Positions 18,517-26,165 of a stretch of DNA of 64,000 nucleotides are shown here, one piece after another. The notes under the pieces are model-generated. The model saw only the letters and a program-made list of their open reading frames with translations, was not told the DNA's origin and searched no databases. A program made the translations under genes and the position numbers. The stretch is taken from assembly GCA_942493375.1 (NCBI GenBank), contig OW818698.1, positions 5,642,001 to 5,706,000 on the forward strand, read 5' to 3'. Position 1 is the stretch's first letter, and each line of letters begins with the position of its first letter. Source of the DNA: G942493375 sp942493375. GTDB lineage: Bacteria; Armatimonadota; UBA5829.

Positions 18517-19983
18517 TCAGGTGAATGAGATGTCTTTGACGAAGTCGTTTGCGTTGAATCCTCCGGTTTTCAAGGTGGTTACTTGCTTTCCGTTGATACG
18601 CATGTTTTCGATGGTTATGCGCTGGACCAGGTGTTCGGGATCATAACCCTCCAAAACGGAAACAGGCAGATTGGGGGAGGTTATTTCGATGTTTTGGAAA
18701 TGGATGTCTTCTATGTGGCCGCGGGAGGAGTCGTATGAGCAGTAGCCTTTGATGTTCTGCAGGACAATTGGATGAGGGTCCGGGCGGGTGAAGTCGTCGT
18801 CCAGTTCTACCCGGATGTTTCTGAAGATGATATCTTTGCACGTTGCGCGGTCGCTGTTTTGGATATCCATGGCGACGTGGGTGGTATGAATGACATCGCA
18901 GTCTTCAAAGAGAATATTGCTGATCTCGTCTGCGACTGTCTCAGCTCCGATCTCCAGCGCCCTGCCCCAGTCGTTCCATATCACACATCGGCGCACTTCA
19001 AAGTCAGTTATCGAGGCTGCATTACAGGGATACTTGCCGTGCTGATCCTGCATTTGAGCAAAATCGCCGTAATTACCACCATCGATTGTCCAACCATTAT
19101 TGTTGAGCTGCAGTTGGTAGATGTATGGTCCCCAGTTATCATAGCCTTTGAGGACTATGGAATCGTCGAACGAACGAATGAAGCTGTCTTCCACACTGCA
19201 GTGCTGGCAATTAACAAAATCTATACCGTCAGAATTGTACCTCCAGAGCCCGATTATCTTGATATTGCTTATATGGACCTGCTGGCAGGCGACCGGGACA
19301 AGGGTCCAACCGCTGGGATCACGCAGGATGATGCCATCTATCTGCACATCCTTGCACTGGTACAAGCTGATCAGGCCATTGAGGTGCATCCGGTCAAACT
19401 TGCTCCCATCCAGTATTCCCCGGCCTGTTATACGTATGTTTTGAGCGTGTTCTGCGATTATTGCTCCATAGACAACGGCACCGCCGGCAATGTAGATTGT
19501 CTGATTGCTCTCTATCTGCATCAGTCCAACGCAATGCACACCAGGCCCGAAGTACCTGACATTTGGACCATTGATATCGGGGGGATTGTCCTCCAAAGGG
19601 TCTGCAAAGAGATGCAAGGCGTTGTGGCTGCCATTGACCTCAACTGCCAACTGCCCAGGTTTATTGACCATAAACCGGATAGTATTCTCCTCAACAACAG
19701 GCTGGATGCCATATGAAGAGGGCCGTATCCTGACATCCTCTATTGGAAGATTGCAGGTGACACAGACCTCCACTGGTTCGGTCATTCCCCAAGCGGCAAA
19801 TGAAGCGATCTCCGTCTGCTCCAAAGGTCGCTGATACCCTGGCCACACCTGATTAACCGGCTGAGCAGAGACTCTTGCCCTGTGAGTAAACACCGGTTGT
19901 CCGTGGACAGTCAGTTTATAATCCAGACATGGCTCCTCTTCAACAGGGGATGGATAGATAGTAGGATTGCTTTGTACCGGCAT
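18517..19983 (-). CDS. GH28-like parallel beta-helix glycoside hydrolase
   Basis: A 488-residue pectin-lyase-fold protein of the GH28 (polygalacturonase) type. Residues 1-135 form an N-terminal beta domain and residues 145-470 the helix. The GH28 acidic residues are recognisable: NSDGID at 250-255 (classical NTD) and FDDSIVLK at 272-279 (the DD pair). The classical GHG and RIK motifs are not evident, so the substrate may not be polygalacturonate. There is no signal peptide, implying cytoplasmic action on imported oligosaccharides. The first 90 codons are duplicated as a fragment at 24893-25162. Divergently transcribed from the secreted hydrolase at 20133. Confidence 0.82.
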   Translation of the reverse strand: MPVQSNPTIYPSPVEEEPCLDYKLTVHGQPVFTHRARVSAQPVNQVWPGYQRPLEQTEIASFAAWGMTEPVEVCVTCNLPIEDVRIRPSSYGIQPVVEENTIRFMVNKPGQLAVEVNGSHNALHLFADPLEDNPPDINGPNVRYFGPGVHCVGLMQIESNQTIYIAGGAVVYGAIIAEHAQNIRITGRGILDGSKFDRMHLNGLISLYQCKDVQIDGIILRDPSGWTLVPVACQQVHISNIKIIGLWRYNSDGIDFVNCQHCSVEDSFIRSFDDSIVLKGYDNWGPYIYQLQLNNNGWTIDGGNYGDFAQMQDQHGKYPCNAASITDFEVRRCVIWNDWGRALEIGAETVADEISNILFEDCDVIHTTHVAMDIQNSDRATCKDIIFRNIRVELDDDFTRPDPHPIVLQNIKGYCSYDSSRGHIEDIHFQNIEITSPNLPVSVLEGYDPEHLVQRITIENMRINGKQVTTLKTGGFNANDFVKDISFT

Positions 19984-20132
19984 ATTGTACCTCTTCTATA
20001 TAAATGAGTGATTGTAAAACATAAGCGGGATCGGATTCCATTCTACTACTGATACAGGAATTTATGCACGTATCATTTGTCTGGTATACTATGGGGGAAT
20101 ATAGGGCTTCGGCCTTTGCAGGAGAGTATGTT

Positions 20133-21890
20133 GTGAAGAGAATTTACTTGTTTATCCTGATATTGTTTATGTTTCTGGTGTTTGCTGTTCCTGCATTTTC
20201 GCAGCAGTTTTCAAACACCGGGAAGAAGATAATTGAGTATGGATGGGATACTCCCACTCCGGAATATTTGAAGGCTAATATCGCATCAATGGAGAAATGG
20301 CCGTTTGATGGTGTGATCATTCGTATCAACAATGGAACAATTGGAGCTTCATTTGATACGAAACCCTGGCCGGAAGAGAATCTCAAAGTGGTTGAATCCG
20401 ACATGAAGGCTATCAAGTGGAGCAAGTATAAATACAATTTCCTGTGCCTGTATGCTGCCAGTGACTATGGGATGAACTGGTTTGACGATGCACAGTGGAA
20501 AATAATCCTGAACAATGCCCGTGCTTCAGCCCGGCTGGCTAAAGCCGGTAAGTGCGTGGGAATAGTTTTTGACCCTGAACCATATGGAAAAGATCCTTGG
20601 CCTCATCCTGGGGAATACTCCGGTCGATCTTTTGAGGAAGTTGCCAAACAGGTCCGTCTTAGAGGCAAGCAGTATGTAAAAGCACTCCAGGAAAAATGGC
20701 CGGATATGCACCTGCTGCTTTTCTACTTCTTTCCCATGCAGACCGCCAGCCCGCATTTCCCTCTTCTGGGAGCTTTCTGCAATGGATTAATTGAAGGCTC
20801 CAGCAATAAGGCTAAAATAATCAATGGCAATGAATACTCCTATTTTCACACAGACCGCCAGTCATATATTGATGACTGGAGGAAGATAAGGGTAGATGAC
20901 CCTGCTAAGAACGATCCTAAATTGAAGAAAAAATATGATCAGATTGTAAGAGCAGGTATGGCGCTGTATATGGACCAAAGTCTTGCATTGCGGCAACCTC
21001 AAACAAAGTACTTAAGCTTTTACATGACTCCTGAAGAGCGGCTAAAGTATTTCGAGTACACAGTATACTGGGCTATGAAGACTTCCGATGAATATGTCTG
21101 GTGCTACAGTGAAATGCTTCACTGGTGGAACCAGGACGTTCCTGCGGGTGCAGACCAGGCAATCATCAGTGCACGCACAAAACTGGAATCGGGTCAGGAG
21201 CTTGGATTCAATCTCAATGAGATATTGGCAAAAGCAGAGGTTAGAAAGAAACAGCAGTTGGATGATAAGTCATTCAAACGCTTTGCTGTTATTGACAAAC
21301 TGACACAGGAAAACGCTTTACCTGTTATTGATGGCAAACTGGATGATGCTGTCTGGAAATCCGTGAAACCGCTTGAAAAGTTCGTTCCGGCTTCTTTTGA
21401 ACCTGCAACCAAAACTGTGGTGGATGTTGTATCTTACATTACATATGATGAGAAGAACCTGTACCTGGCATTTAATTGTTCTGAACCGATGATGGACAAG
21501 TTGGTGAATACTGGTTCTGCCAAGGATTCCGATGTCTGGGGTGGGGACTGTCTGGAAGTGTTTATCAGCACAACTTCAGATACTCCACACGAATACAGGC
21601 ATTTTATTCTAAATCCGGATAATGTGCAGTGGGATGGTAAGTCCCCCCCTGTAAAGGGTGATGTCACATGGAACGCTGACTGGCAGAGTGCAGTCTCTAA
21701 GAATGCAGATTCATGGACTGTAGAGATTGCACTGCCCTGGAGCGCGATTGGAGGATGCCCAGCACCAGGCTCCACCCGTTTCGTCAATCTCTGCCGGCAG
21801 AGGAAACCTGTAGCCGAGTGGTCCTCCTGGTGCAGCGTATTCGACGGTTTTCTGGACGCAACGAAGTTCGGCACTTGGATGTTTAAGTGA
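20133..21890 (+). CDS. Secreted hydrolase-like protein with C-terminal CBM9-like domain
   Basis: Exported protein of 585 residues. The start is taken as GTG 20133, with GGAG 8 nt upstream and directly followed by a signal peptide (VKRIYLFILILFMFLVFAV). The longer frame beginning at 20064 has no site and would bury the signal peptide. Residues about 35-370 have the repeating strand-helix layout of a TIM-barrel hydrolase (DGVIIRIN, VGIVFDPEPYG, LLLFYFFPM), with no family assigned. Residues about 405-585 match carbohydrate-binding family 9 domains (IDGKLDDAVW, DCLEVFIS, WTVEIALPW). The likely function is extracytoplasmic polysaccharide degradation; the catalytic residues are not identified. Confidence 0.8.
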   Translation: MKRIYLFILILFMFLVFAVPAFSQQFSNTGKKIIEYGWDTPTPEYLKANIASMEKWPFDGVIIRINNGTIGASFDTKPWPEENLKVVESDMKAIKWSKYKYNFLCLYAASDYGMNWFDDAQWKIILNNARASARLAKAGKCVGIVFDPEPYGKDPWPHPGEYSGRSFEEVAKQVRLRGKQYVKALQEKWPDMHLLLFYFFPMQTASPHFPLLGAFCNGLIEGSSNKAKIINGNEYSYFHTDRQSYIDDWRKIRVDDPAKNDPKLKKKYDQIVRAGMALYMDQSLALRQPQTKYLSFYMTPEERLKYFEYTVYWAMKTSDEYVWCYSEMLHWWNQDVPAGADQAIISARTKLESGQELGFNLNEILAKAEVRKKQQLDDKSFKRFAVIDKLTQENALPVIDGKLDDAVWKSVKPLEKFVPASFEPATKTVVDVVSYITYDEKNLYLAFNCSEPMMDKLVNTGSAKDSDVWGGDCLEVFISTTSDTPHEYRHFILNPDNVQWDGKSPPVKGDVTWNADWQSAVSKNADSWTVEIALPWSAIGGCPAPGSTRFVNLCRQRKPVAEWSSWCSVFDGFLDATKFGTWMFK

Positions 21891-21902
21891 CGGGGTTTCT
21901 AT

Positions 21903-21950
21903 TTTAACCACGGGTGTAAATGCTTTGCATTTACACTTGAATACACGGAA
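21903..21950 (+). repeat. AACCACGGGTGTAAATGC hairpin element, copy 1
   Basis: A 10-bp perfect stem GTGTAAATGC / GCATTTACAC (21914-21936, 3-nt loop), flanked by AACCACGG and GAATACACGGAA. The same element lies at 63111-63157. Both follow the stop of a plus-strand gene and could terminate transcription. Confidence 0.75.
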
Positions 21951-22025
21951 TACACGGAAATAAGGGGACATGTCTGGCGGTTTTGGGAGCGGGATGTTCT
22001 GAAACAACAAAAAAACAGCCGTTAC

Positions 22026-22066
22026 GTTGCTTCGGCAGTTCCGTTCCACTCGACTACCGAAGCAAC
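22026..22066 (+). repeat. CGACTACCGAAG hairpin element, copy 2
   Basis: Perfect 10-bp arms GTTGCTTCGG (22026-22035) and CCGAAGCAAC (22057-22066), with a 21-nt loop containing GTTCCGTTCCACTCGACTA. It sits 26 nt upstream of the TPR gene start, so it lies in that gene's leader or promoter. Confidence 0.8.
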
Positions 22067-22092
22067 TAAGTGTTGCTGCAGGAGACTTTGCT

Positions 22093-24447
22093 ATGAAGAC
22101 ATTGTATGCGTTGGTTGTTGTATTGCTGTTGTTTATGGTTGCACTACCTGGAATGGCAGCAGGCAAAGGGAATGCTGCCGCAGCTAAGATTAGCAAGTTG
22201 AAAGCTGTGCCTCAAGTTCCTGAACCTACGCAGAAAGGTGTAGTTGCATGGGCAGACAAGTATTACAAGAAATATGAACCCAAACTTGAAGGTGCTAACA
22301 AGGAGACAATTGATAGCATAAAGACTACCTTATTCATGAATAAAGGTGTCAAAACATTCATGGACGATGCTATAGCCAATCTCGTGTCTGTGCTTACAAT
22401 CAGCCTTTCAGGTAAAAAGTCGTTCGATGTTCTGATCTGCGGGGCTGCCCTATTGGTTAATACCGACCCCAAAAATCCACGCGTAATCAATCTCTTCGGT
22501 GCGGTGCTCAATGCTGCCGATAAGTCTAAGGAAGCCCTTCCGGTGTTTGAATATGGCGTATCTATACGTCCGAAAAATCCTCTGTTAAGGCTCAACCTGG
22601 CTAATGCCTACCTGGATGCGGACAAGGACGAGAAAGCCAAGCTTATTCTCGATAAGCTGAGTTTTGAATATCCAAATGACCAGGCTGTCTGGAAATCTCT
22701 GGCTACCTATTACCTCAAGAAAAAGAACATATCCCAGTTTAGGGAATGCCTCTTCAAAGCTGCAAAGTTTAAGGGTTATGTAAAGAAGAAAGTTGATAAG
22801 AAAAAGAAAAAAATTGATGACAATGCAGCCGAAGGCAGTGAGTCTCCGGAGCAGTTGGAATCCAAGATCAGAGAGCTCGCAACCTCTGAACCATTCACTT
22901 CAGCCGATGTCTTGGAAGATGACTATCCTGCTGAGGCTAAGCAGATACGGGACAGATATTGTAAGCTGCAGGGTGACGAAAAGTGGCGGTTACCAAAGTT
23001 GCCTGTCTGCAATACCAGCACTCCAAAAGACTACGAAACAAGCAAGCCTATTTTGGATGAATGGGCGAATGTGTTCGGTGAAAAATATACCCGTTGGTGT
23101 ACGCAGAAGGGTGCTGAGATGGGAGTGGACCCTGATGAATCCGAGGAAGTACTCGAAGCTCAAGCAGAAAAAGCTGCAGATCAACAATTCGAAGAAGCTA
23201 TGAAAAGCGCTCAGGATATGCTTGATTCAGTGAAGAATGTACCCGGTATGGATAGTGGCGCCAATAAAAAGGAACTCAACGATGCTTTGAAGGATCTAAA
23301 AGACTCGGCCAAGGAACAGGGAGACGAATCCGGAGAGCAGGATGGGAATGCGGGTGCACCGAAAATGCCGCTGTGGGACTCCGGTTCTCCATGGGCACAG
23401 ATTAATTTCCGCAATTATGCTGCAATACAACGCACCTATGAGCTCTATTTCTTTAAATACTACAAGGAATACAATGCAAAGGTGCAGGATATATACAAAG
23501 TCTATGGTGATAAAGCAAAGATAGAAAATGCTCGTTTTGATGCTGAATGGGAAGCGCTTGAAAAGGAACATGAACAAAATCCTCTCGTAGATAATGATAT
23601 TCCATGCCGTCAGGCACAATTAAAGCACAAGCAGCTGATGAATGAGATTGCCCTCAACTACTACCACCAGTGGGTCAACCTGTATATGCCTCAGTATGCC
23701 CAGAAGATGAAGCCAAACCTGGAAGCATACTGGGATGTCTGCATGATTTATGTGCGGAGCATGACTGACCCAAAAATTATGGAACGGGAGTTTAATAAGG
23801 TAAAGACCATATTCCTTCTTCATGCAAGTAAAGCTGGTCCTGCGATAGGCGCTGGAACAGGCTTTGAATACTACCCGGAGGCCGATGAAGAACAGCGCCA
23901 ACTCGATATAGACATAGCAAAGGCGAGAGAAGAAGCAGCGGTAAAAGCCCCTCAATTTGCACGGGAGTTTGAATCACCTGAGTTCGACTGGAAGAAGTGG
24001 ATTGAAGACCATTTTGTTATTGATCTAGCTATCGGCGCTCCAGGATTCCCTGCTGGTTTGGGGTTAAAAGTTACTGCAAAGTCGATCCAGTTCGAGGCCA
24101 ATGCGATTATATTCGGAGGGACGATCAAATATAATCCTGTGGATAATGTATTGGAGACCAGCAGTGGATTGACCATTAAGAACAAGATTGGACTCAATGT
24201 CTGCGGGGTAGGCGGTGAAGTAGGGGCAAAAGTTGAGCTTTACAAGCGGACAGCCACATGGAATTTCGATAAAAACACCTATACAGAAACAGACGGCGGT
24301 TCCAGTGAAGTCAAGTTCAAACTAGGCCCAGCAACAGCAGGCGGGAAACTGGAAGTGGACTCTGAACTAAACGCAAAAGCAACATCAAAAGCCAACTTCC
24401 TGGATGCCTTCACAGTGCAGGAACAAACAAAGATCGAGAATAAATAA
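22093..24447 (+). CDS. Exported TPR-containing protein
   Basis: A 784-residue protein. ATG 22093 has AGGAG 8 nt upstream. A signal peptide (TLYALVVVLLLFMVALPGMA) occupies residues 1-24. Residues about 115-235 form tetratricopeptide-like helices (LFGAVLNAADKSKEALPVF, LRLNLANAYLDADKDEKA, WKSLATYYLKK). A Lys-rich segment follows near 245, then a long charged helical stretch to about residue 630. The last 130 residues are beta-rich (ATWNFDKNTYTETDGG, VKFKLGPATAGGKLEVDS). It probably acts as a periplasmic or surface scaffold, and no enzyme motif is seen. Confidence 0.78.
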   Translation: MKTLYALVVVLLLFMVALPGMAAGKGNAAAAKISKLKAVPQVPEPTQKGVVAWADKYYKKYEPKLEGANKETIDSIKTTLFMNKGVKTFMDDAIANLVSVLTISLSGKKSFDVLICGAALLVNTDPKNPRVINLFGAVLNAADKSKEALPVFEYGVSIRPKNPLLRLNLANAYLDADKDEKAKLILDKLSFEYPNDQAVWKSLATYYLKKKNISQFRECLFKAAKFKGYVKKKVDKKKKKIDDNAAEGSESPEQLESKIRELATSEPFTSADVLEDDYPAEAKQIRDRYCKLQGDEKWRLPKLPVCNTSTPKDYETSKPILDEWANVFGEKYTRWCTQKGAEMGVDPDESEEVLEAQAEKAADQQFEEAMKSAQDMLDSVKNVPGMDSGANKKELNDALKDLKDSAKEQGDESGEQDGNAGAPKMPLWDSGSPWAQINFRNYAAIQRTYELYFFKYYKEYNAKVQDIYKVYGDKAKIENARFDAEWEALEKEHEQNPLVDNDIPCRQAQLKHKQLMNEIALNYYHQWVNLYMPQYAQKMKPNLEAYWDVCMIYVRSMTDPKIMEREFNKVKTIFLLHASKAGPAIGAGTGFEYYPEADEEQRQLDIDIAKAREEAAVKAPQFAREFESPEFDWKKWIEDHFVIDLAIGAPGFPAGLGLKVTAKSIQFEANAIIFGGTIKYNPVDNVLETSSGLTIKNKIGLNVCGVGGEVGAKVELYKRTATWNFDKNTYTETDGGSSEVKFKLGPATAGGKLEVDSELNAKATSKANFLDAFTVQEQTKIENK

Positions 24448-24593
24448 ATGCAGGCTTTGGGATTTCAGGTTATAGACTTTAGGCTTTAGGCTTCAGGACG
24501 GGAGATTGGGTAGTGGCAATTATAAGTGGTAGTCCAATTTAACCGTCCTATTCAAACATTTAAACGGCATACCATAGCAAGTAATCGAATAGA

Positions 24594-24677
24594 TGCATCG
24601 GTATCAGAACGGAGGGGAAGCATAGACCCATTTGAAACAGCCCCACCCATACTCCCCGAAGTGCCGATGCTGATGCA
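24594..24677 (+). repeat. TGCATCGG-ended repeat, copy 3
   Basis: Eighty-four bases, TGCATCGGTATCAGAACGGA at the left and CCCCGAAGTGCCGATGCTGA at the right, with imperfect inverted ends. The same length as the inverted copy at 8686. Confidence 0.75.
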
Positions 24678-24855
24678 ATGGGTGACTGCGGAGAGTGTTT
24701 CGGGAGCTTGAGGGTTGGAGCACAGGTGGTCAGGATAATTGGCGAGTTATCTTGACGCGGAAGCACAGACACTGACGAATGCAGTTCTTTTTTATTCTAT
24801 GCCAGACCTTGTGCTGTTTTCATAACAACCAAATGATCGAACAACCGCTACCTTG

Positions 24856-24892
24856 CTTCGGCAGTTCCGTTCCACTCGACTACCGAAGGAAC
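24856..24892 (+). repeat. CGACTACCGAAG hairpin element, copy 3
   Basis: Stem CTTCGG / CCGAAG with the core GTTCCGTTCCACTCGACTA. Its right end coincides with the breakpoint of the GH28-like gene fragment. Confidence 0.75.
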
Positions 24893-25162
24893 TAAAGAGG
24901 GCCGTATCCTGACATCCTCTATTGGACCGCTGCAGGTGACACAGACCTCCACCGGTTCAGTCATCCCCCACGCGGCAAATGACGCGATCTCCGTCTGCTC
25001 CAAAGGCCGCTGATACCCCGGCCAAACCTGATTAACCGGCTGGGCCGACACCCTGGCCCTGTGAGTAAAAACCGGCTGCCCATTGACAGTCAGTTTATAA
25101 TCCAGACATGGCTGTTCTTCAACCGGGGATGGATAGATAGTAAGATTGCTTTGTGTTGGCAT
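24893..25162 (-). pseudogene. Truncated duplicate of the GH28-like gene (5' 90 codons)
   Basis: The translation from ATG 25162 matches residues 1-89 of the GH28-like protein at 18517-19983 almost exactly (both contain QPVFTHRARVSAQPVNQVWP and EQTEIASFAAWGMTEP). Most base differences are silent. Similarity stops abruptly at IEDVRIRPS, where the CGACTACCGAAG hairpin begins; the frame then runs through the repeat to a stop at 24848. The catalytic beta-helix is absent, so it cannot be active. No ribosome site comparable to the parent is seen. Confidence 0.88.
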
Positions 25163-25262
25163 AATGGTTCCCTTTTTTTGGATGATTTGGATAGGTTGAA
25201 TTATACACTATGTTGGGAGGGAAGGACAGGTGCGAATTATGAAGTGAGGAGGGGCTCTGGGG

Positions 25263-25345
25263 TTCGGGATTTGACAGGCTGTCTCAAAGGTAGCTGCTTA
25301 ACAATACCGGGTAGCTACCTTTGAGACAGCCTGTCAAATCCCGAA
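25263..25345. repeat. Perfect 33-bp inverted repeat
   Basis: Arms 25263-25295 and 25313-25345 are exact reverse complements (TTCGGGATTTGACAGG at the outer end, AGGTAGCT at the inner end), with a 17-nt loop. It lies 103 nt beyond the last gene of the eight-gene minus-strand operon, so it may end or stabilise that transcript. No T-run or target duplication is visible. Confidence 0.9.
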
Positions 25346-25447
25346 AGACCGAATTTACGGGTTGGAGTAAAGACTGTTAGCTTTCCTAACCGCTGGTAGT
25401 CCAACCTGCAAGTCCCGAAACAAGAGAACTCTCACAAAAGACCAGTT

Positions 25448-26155
25448 CTAGTCCAACTCTTTGATGAGTTCGTCGAACTTATTTGTGATTTTGTCCTTGA
25501 TAATGAAGACTTGGTCTGGAGCCTGCTCCATGTCCCTGACACACTCGTCCAGAAAATGCTCTAGCGTGATTCGCAAACTTTGAAGGTTGAAGAGGAGTGC
25601 TCGCTGATTTTGCAAAAACTCAATGGTTTTTTTGTCCGGTGCAACGGTTACATAGACTTGCATTATCTTAAATGGATTACTGTCCATCTCTGCTAACTCA
25701 TGCATTAACGAATCCTCCGCTAGATTATACTGCTGTCGTGCATCTACTTGACCTGCTCGGATATCAATGCTGCGACAATTGCGTCTTATCTTTCCTTCTA
25801 TTTGGGGGGAAAGAAAGTCGTGAGCACATCGCAGATTGCGTGCCACAACTTGCTCCGGTTCCATGACTTGGCATTGAAGCTTTACTGTGACATCCAGTAA
25901 GAATGCACGTGATGCATCAGGAACAGCATACTGGAACTCTAGCCTGTTTGGTGCAATATTGACACTGGAAACCAGTGTCACCCAACTTAGTTCTCCACGT
26001 CCAGGAATGCTGCCAAGGGGTAACTGACTGCAGCCTTGGGTTCCAGAACCAACCAACACCTCAGACGGTTCAGCTATTACCGATGGCTTGTTCTGGAAAC
26101 CTGTAGGCTCCTCCTGTATACGAATTGGATAAACAGCAACTTTGTTATCTTTCAT
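25448..26155 (-). CDS. SPFH/band-7-like soluble protein, last gene of the eight-gene operon
   Basis: A 235-residue protein. The start at 26155 is chosen for AGGAGG at 5 nt; upstream in-frame codons lack a site. The core, residues about 60-190, resembles an SPFH/band-7 domain: a strand ending in VTVKLQCQV, then MEPEQVVARN, a helix HDFLSPQIEGKIRRN, and the exit strand KIMQVYVTV. C-terminal helices (residues 185-235) end KITNKFDELIKELD. No membrane anchor is seen. It starts 10 nt after the NTPase stop, so it is co-expressed. If the fold call is right it may form a ring or scaffold at the membrane. The similarity is by eye only and moderate. Confidence 0.6.
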   Translation of the reverse strand: MKDNKVAVYPIRIQEEPTGFQNKPSVIAEPSEVLVGSGTQGCSQLPLGSIPGRGELSWVTLVSSVNIAPNRLEFQYAVPDASRAFLLDVTVKLQCQVMEPEQVVARNLRCAHDFLSPQIEGKIRRNCRSIDIRAGQVDARQQYNLAEDSLMHELAEMDSNPFKIMQVYVTVAPDKKTIEFLQNQRALLFNLQSLRITLEHFLDECVRDMEQAPDQVFIIKDKITNKFDELIKELD

Positions 26156-26165
26156 CTGCCTCCTC

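Larger units (their letters stand above)
24448..24892. other. Composite of intergenic repeats
   Basis: No gene. In order it holds a CTTCAGGACGGGAGATTGGG phrase shared with 16040-16065, a TGCATCGG-ended repeat (24594-24677), and a CGACTACCGAAG hairpin (24856-24892) that abuts the gene fragment at 24893. Confidence 0.65.

Noticed and set aside
18772..19716. 314-codon open frame on the plus strand
   Set aside because: It lies wholly antisense to the GH28-like gene, has no ribosome site and no recognisable domain; the minus-strand frame has clear family motifs.
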